DNA of 13,837 bases from Coprococcus sp. (lineage in GTDB: Bacteria; Bacillota; Clostridia; Lachnospirales; Lachnospiraceae): NCBI GenBank assembly GCA_016297495.1, contig JAEDGN010000055.1, positions 1 through 13,837 on the forward strand. The letters run 5' to 3'. Below, piece after piece: positions 1 through 5,266 of the stretch (within the stretch, counting starts at the first letter, position 1; every line of letters begins with the position of its first letter). Below the pieces are notes generated by a model. That model was not told the DNA's origin and searched no databases. It saw only the letters and a program-made list of their open reading frames with translations. The translations under genes and the position numbers were made by a program.

Positions 1-407
1 TGGCTGTAGACGGGTCTGCAAGCAATGACGGCTCCAATCTGCTGGAGGAAATGCGGGTGGCTTATCTGCTTCATCGCCTGAATTCCAGTCATGCTGCTCC
101 TTCAGGATATGATATTCTGAAGATGGCTACTGTGGGAAGTGCGCAGATCCTTGGCAGGGAGAAGCTTGGACGAATCGCACCGGGAATGGCTGCAGATTTC
201 TTCCTTGTTGATATGAATCGTCTGGAACTGGTCGGTGCCCAGTTTGATGTACGCTCCATGCTCTGTACCGTTGGCCTGAAAGGCAGCGTGGATTATACAG
301 TTGTCAATGGAAAGATCGTTGTAAACAGAGGAAAGCTTGTCGGTATAGATGAGGATGAAACTGTTGGAAAAGCCAATAAGCTTGTAAACGAATATCTGAA
401 TAAATAA
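1..407 (+). CDS. Amidohydrolase, 3' part (8-oxoguanine deaminase / hydroxyatrazine hydrolase type)
   Basis: The reading frame is open from position 3, so the gene starts upstream of the window and only the last 134 residues are present. The visible part opens with AVDGSASNDGSNLLEE, the signature near the end of the TIM barrel in the ATZ/TRZ-type amidohydrolases; the Asp of VDGS is the expected metal/catalytic Asp of barrel strand 8. It ends with the usual small beta-domain (GRIAPGMAADFFLVDMNR, then VNGKIVVNRGKL). The SASNDGSNLLEE variant is typical of 8-oxoguanine deaminases and hydroxyatrazine ethylaminohydrolases, cytosolic metal-dependent deaminases of purines or triazines. The metal-binding His residues lie outside the window, so substrate cannot be settled. 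An internal ATG at 51 is not a credible start because the conserved motif lies before it. Confidence 0.85.
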   Translation, partial: AVDGSASNDGSNLLEEMRVAYLLHRLNSSHAAPSGYDILKMATVGSAQILGREKLGRIAPGMAADFFLVDMNRLELVGAQFDVRSMLCTVGLKGSVDYTVVNGKIVVNRGKLVGIDEDETVGKANKLVNEYLNK

Positions 408-466
408 ATTGCAGTCCTTTGAATAAAAAATTATGTTGAGGGAATCCTGATTCTGAGGTGAAGCAA

Positions 467-613
467 ATGGATAGGAAAGAGCAGGAAAAACTGCAGCAGA
501 AAATGTTTCATGATGAAATCAACAGTGTAACACAGAAAGAAAAGGTGGAAAACCAGAATCAGACGCATAACGTGAGAAAAGAAGGAATAACTCCGATCAA
601 TCAGAAGCGATGA
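467..613 (+). CDS. Small hydrophilic protein, 48 aa, unknown function
   Basis: An ATG at 467 follows GAGGTG (455-460) with 6-nt spacing. It opens a 48-residue frame that stops just before a strong terminator. The product (MDRKEQEKLQQKMFHDEI..., ending NVRKEGITPINQKR) is very rich in Lys, Glu, Gln and Asn, has no Cys and no hydrophobic segment, and its first half could form an amphipathic helix. I do not recognise the family with certainty. It lies 59 bp after the amidohydrolase stop and shares its terminator, so it may be the last cistron of that transcript. A weak promoter-like pair (TTGCAG at 409 and TATGTT at 432, spacing 17) leaves independent transcription possible. The good RBS, the start and the placement before the terminator argue for a real gene. 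Confidence 0.6.
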   Translation: MDRKEQEKLQQKMFHDEINSVTQKEKVENQNQTHNVRKEGITPINQKR

Positions 614-616
614 AAG

Positions 617-658
617 ATGCTGCCGCACTCGTAAAGTCAGATGTGCGGCAGCATTTTC
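617..658 (+). terminator. Intrinsic terminator after the 48-aa ORF
   Basis: A perfect 12-bp stem, ATGCTGCCGCAC (617-628) with GTGCGGCAGCAT (643-654), encloses a 14-nt loop and runs into a short T tract. The stem starts 3 nt after the stop codon of the 48-residue ORF. It should end transcription of the amidohydrolase/small-ORF unit. Confidence 0.85.
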
Positions 659-661
659 TGC

Positions 662-690
662 ATCTATAAAACTGACACAAAGAGCCGAAG
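662..690. repeat. 29-bp direct repeat, copy 1
   Basis: The stretch starting ATCTATAAAACTG and ending GAGCCGAAG is identical to 1267-1295, in the same orientation, 605 bp apart. Read on the minus strand it contains GGCTCTTTGTGTCAG, which resembles terminal inverted repeats of ISL3-family insertion sequences (from memory, not searched). It supplies the last eight codons (LRLFVSVL) and the stop of the DUF6512 gene. No transposase remnant and no inverted partner is visible nearby. Confidence 0.85.
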
Positions 691-1191
691 GGGCGGATCT
701 GCGAACAATCCGATATTTGGAGGGTAATATGCAAACCTCATAAAGCATATCAGAAAGATACAGATGATGGTGTACAAAAGAAAAGAATAATTTTCCATTC
801 TGCAGGATATAGTAAGTCGGTATATGGTATAAAATGCGATGAGAATACTCAAAACAAAGGTTCCGATATCCAGCAGAAGAGAATGCTTACCGATGATGCC
901 TGTGCCTGTGTAGAAGATAACAGGAATCAGAACAGTGCAAAGAAGCGTACCGGCCAACATTGAGGAAACGATACAAGACCAGGAATTTTTAAGTCTGGGA
1001 ATGATGATCAAAGAATACAGAAGCATTGGAAAAAAGACCAGTTTCATGTGTTCCCATATGGATTCATTAACAGGCATAAAGAATCCAACGATCGTGTTAT
1101 AATTGGACCATTCATATAGAAAATGAAAGAGTGTTCCGGATATATGAGTAAAGAATATGCCAATAATCAGATAAACTTTTAATCGTTTCAC
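664..1191 (-). CDS. DUF6512 family membrane protein with altered C-terminus
   Basis: The protein is about 175 residues with five or so hydrophobic segments. The N-terminal part carries HFLYEWSNYN..VGFFMPVNESIWEH, the conserved signature of the DUF6512 family, small integral membrane proteins of Firmicutes with no known function. The GTG at 1191 is preferred because GAGGTGA lies 5 nt upstream of it; the earlier GTG at 1200 falls inside that RBS. The conserved C-terminal region YYPPNIGLFADP is present, but where the family usually continues with a TG-x-YG-like tail the frame runs into the 29-bp repeat and ends LRLFVSVL. The 3' end therefore looks replaced by repeat DNA. The body of the frame is intact, so the protein may still work. 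It is divergent from the PspC gene and convergent with the 48-residue ORF. Confidence 0.75.
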   Translation of the reverse strand: MKRLKVYLIIGIFFTHISGTLFHFLYEWSNYNTIVGFFMPVNESIWEHMKLVFFPMLLYSLIIIPRLKNSWSCIVSSMLAGTLLCTVLIPVIFYTGTGIIGKHSLLLDIGTFVLSILIAFYTIYRLTISCRMENYSFLLYTIICIFLICFMRFAYYPPNIGLFADPPLRLFVSVL

Positions 1192-1203
1192 AGTCGTCAC
1201 CTC

Positions 1204-1220
1204 AGCAATAGTATATTGCT
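1204..1220 (-). promoter_or_regulatory. Small inverted repeat in front of the DUF6512 gene
   Basis: AGCAATA (1204-1210) and TATTGCT (1214-1220) form a perfect 7-bp inverted repeat with a 3-nt centre, ending next to the RBS of the DUF6512 gene. On the minus strand its middle reads TATACT, a -10-like hexamer, but I see no matching -35. It could be an operator or a leader hairpin. Confidence 0.3.
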
Positions 1221-1266
1221 TTGGTGATACAATTATTCAGGCAATAAAAGAGGAAGAACGAGGCCT

Positions 1267-1295
1267 ATCTATAAAACTGACACAAAGAGCCGAAG
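1267..1295. repeat. 29-bp direct repeat, copy 2
   Basis: This is the exact second copy of 662-690 in the same orientation. The flanking bases differ on both sides. It lies between the start of the DUF6512 gene and the PspC gene, so the two copies bracket the whole DUF6512 gene and its control region. Confidence 0.85.
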
Positions 1296-1369
1296 AATCT
1301 GCCTATATCCCGGAAGAACTTTCTTGTAGAATAGAAGAAAAAGGAAAGAAGAAACGGGAGGAAAATAAA

Positions 1370-1561
1370 ATGAAAGACAGACTTTATAAATCCGGAGAAA
1401 ATAAAATGCTTTGTGGTATCTGTGGTGGTATTGGGGAATATCTGGGGATCGATCCGACTCTGATCCGTCTTGGATGGGTGCTTTTTTGTGCAATAGGAGG
1501 CAGTGGGTTTTTAGCTTATGTTATTGCAGCTATTATCATTCCGGAACGACCGGAATATTAG
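1370..1561 (+). CDS. PspC domain protein
   Basis: A 63-residue protein covering just one PspC domain. It opens with LYKSGENKMLCGICGGIGEY, the family hallmark (R/K-L-x-R-S, then CGVxGGxxxY), followed by LGIDPTLIRLGWVLFCAIGG and one membrane segment (about residues 34-57) ending IIPE. PspC proteins are inner-membrane proteins; in proteobacteria they take part in the phage-shock/envelope-stress response, while in Firmicutes single-domain copies are common and less understood. GGGAGG lies about 10 nt before the ATG. The stop codon overlaps the stop of the convergent DUF6774-like gene by 4 bp. Confidence 0.9.
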   Translation: MKDRLYKSGENKMLCGICGGIGEYLGIDPTLIRLGWVLFCAIGGSGFLAYVIAAIIIPERPEY

Positions 1562-1779
1562 TCAGAGAAGCAAGTGGGCGGAGTGCCTTTTTCCGGGGAC
1601 TCCGGATCATTGGCTTTAATATTTCTGCAGGCTGCTTTTCTTGAGATGATGACCTCCAGCATATCGCCGAGAGCAGTGAGACTGGCAGCGAGTACAGAGA
1701 GTTCATCATCGTCAAGACATTCAGCCAAACGGCAGGCCAGCGTGGATAGCAGATAGAGATCGGAACTGCTGTTATTCAT
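1558..1779 (-). CDS. DUF6774-like small protein
   Basis: A 73-residue protein with a helical core (LLSTLACRLAECLDDDELSVLAASLTALGDMLEVII) and a polar tail ending ESPEKGTPPTCFSD. The core pattern, a short helix with ACxxA, a D/E-D/E-E-L turn and an A-x-L-x-x-L-G-D-x-L helix, matches my memory of DUF6774, a small clostridial family without assigned function. GAGGA lies 5-6 nt before the ATG. The region upstream fits a late-sporulation (SigK-type) promoter. The tail overlaps the PspC stop by 4 bp. The family assignment is moderately sure; that it is a real gene is more secure. Confidence 0.7.
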   Translation of the reverse strand: MNNSSSDLYLLSTLACRLAECLDDDELSVLAASLTALGDMLEVIISRKAACRNIKANDPESPEKGTPPTCFSD

Positions 1780-1805
1780 GTCAGTCCTCGAATAATGTTT
1801 TGGTA

Positions 1806-1833
1806 TATAGTATGTAGTGACGTTGATAGATGT
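1806..1833 (-). promoter_or_regulatory. Candidate SigK-type promoter for the DUF6774-like gene
   Basis: On the minus strand AC (1833-1832) is followed after exactly 17 nt by CATACTATA (1814-1806). This fits the Bacillus SigK consensus AC-N17-CATAnnnTA in full and would give a leader of about 20 nt to the start at 1779. Such a short degenerate pattern can occur by chance in AT-rich DNA. Confidence 0.35.
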
Positions 1834-1856
1834 GAATCGGGATTTTTCTTAAATAA

Positions 1857-1898
1857 AAAAAGCTGCTGAAATCGTGGATAAAAATTTCAGCAGCTTTT
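1857..1898 (-). terminator. Terminator of tRNA-Ala
   Basis: A perfect 15-bp inverted repeat, AAAAGCTGCTGAAAT (1858-1872) with ATTTCAGCAGCTTTT (1884-1898), has an 11-nt loop. On the minus strand it ends in a run of T residues, placed 17 nt after the 3' end of the tRNA gene. Confidence 0.9.
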
Positions 1899-1914
1899 AA
1901 TATGCAAAACTTAG

Positions 1915-1987
1915 TGGAGCATACGGGACTTGAACCCGTGGCCTCCACACTGCCAGTGTGGCGCGCTCCCAACTGCGCTAATGCCCC
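1915..1987 (-). tRNA. tRNA-Ala (anticodon GGC)
   Basis: The minus strand folds into a standard 73-nt tRNA. The acceptor stem is GGGGCAT with ATGCTCC (one G-U pair), the D arm carries GCGC/GCGC, and the anticodon stem CCACA/TGTGG holds the loop CTGGCAG with anticodon GGC. The T arm is ACGGG-TTCAAGT-CCCGT. Discriminator base is A73. The 3' CCA is not encoded (CTA follows), so it must be added enzymatically. Confidence 0.96.
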
Positions 1988-1997
1988 TTACAGAGGT

Positions 1998-2026
1998 ATT
2001 ATATCAGCAGGTCATGGAGAAATCAA
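1998..2026 (-). promoter_or_regulatory. Promoter of tRNA-Ala
   Basis: On the minus strand TTGATT (2026-2021) and TATAAT (2003-1998) are separated by exactly 17 nt, a near-consensus SigA promoter. The -10 box lies 10 nt before the mature tRNA 5' end. The -35 box overlaps the stop codon of psd, so the tRNA can be transcribed independently of the lipid operon. Confidence 0.8.
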
Positions 2027-2838
2027 CAATTTTTTGTTGCGGTTCCCAATTTTTCTCCCATTTTGACAGGACTCTCCAGGCCACGGGCAGAAGCTTTCAG
2101 GAAACAGGCGTCTATTTTGGCTTTATCCTTTTCCAACAGCACGATAATAGTTGAGCCGCCATAGAGAAACATGCCTTTTTCCTCGCCCCGGAGGCAGCGA
2201 CGTGACTGATGGTGATTTTTGATTTTCCCAACCAGCATGGCACCGACTTCGATCTGGGTCACAGTGCCGAAATTGGCCGTTTCCATAACAGTGTATTCGC
2301 GGCAGTTCTCTGTGAATACAGGCAGTATTTCCAGGGCGACCGGTCTTACAGTATGCAGCTTCCCGGGGATGAAGGTATTCTTACCCTTATTGCAGTCATC
2401 CAGATAGCAATAACGGTGGTAATGATCCACACAGAGGCGGAAGACCAGGCAGTTGCCGTCTTGATATTTTTGCGCCAGCTTTTTATTCTGAAGCAGGGCG
2501 TCTATGGTATAATGGCTTTGCTTCACGGGCAGTACCATCCGGTCCGTGATCTGATAAACGCTGAGCAGCCCGTCACAGGGTGAGATCAGATGGTCCGGAT
2601 GGCTGTCAATGGGCCGCCGGCCTTTTCGGATCTGGCGGGTGAAAAGGGCATTAAAGCTTTTATAAGGACCGGCAGTATATTCTGAAAGGTCGATGTGATT
2701 GCGGCGCACGAATCCCGGGATCAGACCTGCGGATAAGCGGGTATCCAGAAATGCACCGCAGATATTTGAGACCGGTCTGGAAGCCAGGAATTTCAGCAGT
2801 ATACGTCCCGGTACGGAAGTGTATAAAAAGTGCAGCAT
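2023..2838 (-). CDS. psd: Phosphatidylserine decarboxylase proenzyme
   Basis: A 271-residue protein that decarboxylates phosphatidylserine to phosphatidylethanolamine at the membrane. The motif YGGSTI (GGST at about 227-230) is the self-cleavage site: the chain breaks before Ser229, which becomes the pyruvoyl cofactor of the small alpha subunit. Upstream are SPCDG (86-90), the conserved Asp motif of the family, and VDHYHRYCY (137-145), equivalent to the DYHR motif carrying the catalytic His. All key elements are present, so it should mature normally. AGGAGG lies 8 nt before the ATG at 2838; an ATG at 2845 is out of frame. It is the last gene of the PAP2-flippase-pssA-psd run, 15 bp after pssA. 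Confidence 0.94.
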   Translation of the reverse strand: MLHFLYTSVPGRILLKFLASRPVSNICGAFLDTRLSAGLIPGFVRRNHIDLSEYTAGPYKSFNALFTRQIRKGRRPIDSHPDHLISPCDGLLSVYQITDRMVLPVKQSHYTIDALLQNKKLAQKYQDGNCLVFRLCVDHYHRYCYLDDCNKGKNTFIPGKLHTVRPVALEILPVFTENCREYTVMETANFGTVTQIEVGAMLVGKIKNHHQSRRCLRGEEKGMFLYGGSTIIVLLEKDKAKIDACFLKASARGLESPVKMGEKLGTATKNC

Positions 2839-2853
2839 ATCCCATACCTCCTG

Positions 2854-3549
2854 CTACATGAGAAAGAGCCAGAAAAACAGGAGTATGGCAAACTCAACAG
2901 CGCCGATCAGTACCATCAGCAATATTTCTTTGAATTTCGGTTTTTTGACACGGAATCTGACAATAAAGGCTATTGCTGTCAGGAACATGGCTCCGAAATA
3001 TACGGGTGTAATATCAAATGGTGTCAGCTGCTGTATGACCAGGATAGTCGGGAAGATCAATGCCGCGCTGGTAACAGGAAGTCCTTCGTAGTAGGTGCGG
3101 GCGCCGCCTTCTTTTTTCTGGCGTTCTTCTTCTGCCACGTTAAAATAGGCCAGGCGGATCAATGCCGCCAGCACATAAAACAACAGAATGGCATAAATTA
3201 GAATGCTGAAGGGCCCTTCAAAACGATTTTCTGCACGTATATTCGGTATTTCCGGAAGTCTTGGACTGACGCGGAGCATGGCGACACCGATACATGCAGG
3301 CAGCGCACCGAAAGCAATCAGATCCGACAGGGAATCGATCTGAATGCCGTAGGATTTTTCAGTATCTGTACGGTTCTGCTTTGTCCTGGCCACGGTTCCG
3401 TCAAATGTATCACATAATCCGCTGACAAGTAAAAAGAACATACCAAGGAATGGGTGCCCCGTTCCGTTGAGTGCTACAATAATTCCCATCATTGCGGACA
3501 GCAGTGACAGATAAGTCAGCCACACTGTATAATTATAAAATCCTATCAT
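2854..3549 (-). CDS. pssA: CDP-diacylglycerol--serine O-phosphatidyltransferase
   Basis: A 231-residue integral membrane enzyme that makes phosphatidylserine from CDP-diacylglycerol and serine, the substrate of the next gene, psd. The CDP-alcohol phosphotransferase motif is complete: D47-x2-D50-G51-x2-A54-R55, then G68-x3-D72-x3-D76 (ending GIQIDSLSD). The 12-residue gap between Arg55 and Gly68 is longer than the 8-9 of the textbook motif but fits the insert I recall in clostridial PssA proteins. Several hydrophobic segments follow. Its start overlaps the end of the upstream flippase-like gene by 4 bp (ATGA), with a GAGGGAAAGAG ribosome site inside that gene, which suggests translational coupling. 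Confidence 0.92.
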   Translation of the reverse strand: MIGFYNYTVWLTYLSLLSAMMGIIVALNGTGHPFLGMFFLLVSGLCDTFDGTVARTKQNRTDTEKSYGIQIDSLSDLIAFGALPACIGVAMLRVSPRLPEIPNIRAENRFEGPFSILIYAILLFYVLAALIRLAYFNVAEEERQKKEGGARTYYEGLPVTSAALIFPTILVIQQLTPFDITPVYFGAMFLTAIAFIVRFRVKKPKFKEILLMVLIGAVEFAILLFFWLFLM

Positions 3550-4598
3550 CTCTTTCCCTCTTTATTCATCTTTTTGTTTTTTAATAATAATAGAAAATAC
3601 CCCAATAGTGTGATGAGGCCACTGAGTATAATGCAGCAGTAAAAGGAAATAGAACGGCTTAACAGTTCCAGATGGACGGCCGCTTCTTTCGACATAAATC
3701 CCTGCAGGCCATTCAGCAGTAAATAGTCTGCGACCCCCATGGAGCCTGGAATGGGTACGCTGTTGGAACCTAATACAACAAGACTCTGGATACCCCAGAT
3801 ATCGGCGGTATGCTGCATACTGCCGCCCGTAGCAAGATAAGCCGCCGCACATACAGATATCTGGCAGATCCTTTGCAGCAGATTAAAAATGAAGGCGGGA
3901 ATCAAGGCCCTGGTCTGTCCGCCTGCCATTGCGGAGCATTGCCGGTATTCTGCCACGAGCACTTCCAACTGTGTCTGCCTTTTTTCCAGATGCTTTACCA
4001 GATGCATGCGGTGGAGGAACAGGAGAAGCTTATTTCCGATCGCCGCAATCCAGTCGTCTTTCTTCAGCAGCAGAAAAAAGGCTGTAATTAACAGAAATTG
4101 TACGATGCATCCAATAATGATCAGGATCCTGGAAACCACTCCGAATCCGGAGATGAGTGTTGGATTGATGGCGACACCCGCAATTCCTGTGATAAATGTA
4201 GCCGTTATATACAATATTAAGTTAATCAGGAGCGTCACAGTGGTGACAGCTCCCGGAATACCGTCTTTGATCATAAAGAAGGCACATGCCGGCTGTCCGC
4301 CGCTGGCTGAAGGTGTAATAGCCGAAAAATAAATATCCGCCGCGGAATATAAAATACCGCGGTGAACTTTGGCCGGATAGCCAAGACAGCGGCTGATGCT
4401 GAGTACAGCCAGGCCTTCGAACAGGATGAATCCTGTCATACAAAGTACAGCAAATAGCAGCCACGGAAGGGAAGCCTGCCGGATACTTTCTATAAAAGCT
4501 GCCGGAGAAAAATCGGCACTTTGTGCGCAGACCGCCCAGATACTCAGAGCTGCAAGGACGACAAAAAATAAAGACCAGCCTAATTTATTTTTATTCAT
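3546..4598 (-). CDS. UPF0104 / LPG-synthase transmembrane-domain protein (putative lipid flippase)
   Basis: A 350-residue polytopic membrane protein of the YbhN/AglD/UPF0104 family, related to the flippase domain of MprF. The two family signatures are visible: ITPSASGGQP (about 94-103) and PIPGSMGVADYLLL (about 282-295). Seven to eight hydrophobic segments surround them. There is no soluble aminoacyl-transferase domain, so this is not a lysyl-PG synthase. Members are thought to move lipids or lipid-linked intermediates across the membrane; the position between a PAP2 phosphatase and pssA/psd suggests a phospholipid or its head-group donor, which is inference. It overlaps both neighbours by 4 bp (ATGA at each end). 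GGAG lies 9 nt before the ATG. Confidence 0.85.
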   Translation of the reverse strand: MNKNKLGWSLFFVVLAALSIWAVCAQSADFSPAAFIESIRQASLPWLLFAVLCMTGFILFEGLAVLSISRCLGYPAKVHRGILYSAADIYFSAITPSASGGQPACAFFMIKDGIPGAVTTVTLLINLILYITATFITGIAGVAINPTLISGFGVVSRILIIIGCIVQFLLITAFFLLLKKDDWIAAIGNKLLLFLHRMHLVKHLEKRQTQLEVLVAEYRQCSAMAGGQTRALIPAFIFNLLQRICQISVCAAAYLATGGSMQHTADIWGIQSLVVLGSNSVPIPGSMGVADYLLLNGLQGFMSKEAAVHLELLSRSISFYCCIILSGLITLLGYFLLLLKNKKMNKEGKR

Positions 4599-5257
4599 TG
4601 GGGTGGTCTCCGTTCTAAAAAATTAATTTTGGCAAACCATTCACCGATATGTGTTTTCCGGGCGAACCACAGGGCAAATTCTGCCGTGATAATGGCACCG
4701 GCCATATCAGCGACGACATGCTGTTTGAGCAGCACTGTGGATGCAAAGACCAGAATCGTCGCAAGGATCATGATCATCCGATACCCGCCTGAAAGTTTTC
4801 TGGATATAAATGCACCGCGCATGCAGAAATAGCTTTCCAGGCAGTGTATGGATGGAAACAGATTATTGGGTGCATCTATTCTATATAAGTAACTGACAGC
4901 TGTTTCAAACAGGCTGCTGCCGGTAATATCGGCCCTCACCATAGTGGTCGGATAAAAGACAAAGCAAAGAAAACAGATACATTTTGCGGCAATCTCTGCC
5001 CCCATGACGTAATAGCATACCTGCCGGCTGTCACGGCAGATCAAAATATAGCCCACGGCCCACTGTACATAGGCCAGCAGATAGACGACAATAAAAGCCG
5101 GTACAAAGGGAATGATAGAATCAATGGGCAGTGTCATATGGTGATAAGCGGTATTGCCAAGAAACAGTCTTGCTCCGAAGTATGCCGTGCAGTTGACGGC
5201 AAATGCCAGTGCCAGTGGGAGAACGGCATACTTCGGAATCAAAGCTTTCATATGCAT
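4595..5257 (-). CDS. PAP2-family lipid phosphatase / phosphotransferase
   Basis: A 220-residue membrane protein with about six hydrophobic segments. FPSIHCLES (PSIH at 135-138) and LLKQHVVADMAGA (His180, Asp184) are the second and third PAP2 motifs, which hold the catalytic His pair and Asp. The spacing and the LFPSIH form resemble the inositol-phosphorylceramide-synthase-like (PAP2_3) branch rather than classic UppP/BacA-type enzymes. It could dephosphorylate phosphatidate or phosphatidylglycerophosphate, or transfer a phospho-head group between lipids; sequence alone does not choose. The ribosome site is weak and the start (ATG at 5257, or ATG at 5251) lies 9 bp after the stop of the redox gene, so translation is probably coupled to it. 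Confidence 0.8.
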   Translation of the reverse strand: MHMKALIPKYAVLPLALAFAVNCTAYFGARLFLGNTAYHHMTLPIDSIIPFVPAFIVVYLLAYVQWAVGYILICRDSRQVCYYVMGAEIAAKCICFLCFVFYPTTMVRADITGSSLFETAVSYLYRIDAPNNLFPSIHCLESYFCMRGAFISRKLSGGYRMIMILATILVFASTVLLKQHVVADMAGAIITAEFALWFARKTHIGEWFAKINFLERRPPQ

Positions 5258-5266
5258 GGATTTATC

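Noticed and set aside
662..1295. A complete insertion sequence between the 29-bp repeats
   Set aside because: The repeats are direct, not inverted, and the only gene between them is a DUF6512 membrane protein with no transposase motif.
1269..1493. Minus-strand open frame of 74 codons ending in the second repeat
   Set aside because: It lies antisense to the well-supported PspC gene, has no clear ribosome site, and ends in the repeat only because the repeat carries a stop in that frame.
1579..1604. Inverted repeat CGGAGT/ACTCCG after the PspC stop, as a terminator
   Set aside because: The stem is 6 bp and no T run follows on the plus strand; it lies in the coding region of the convergent gene.
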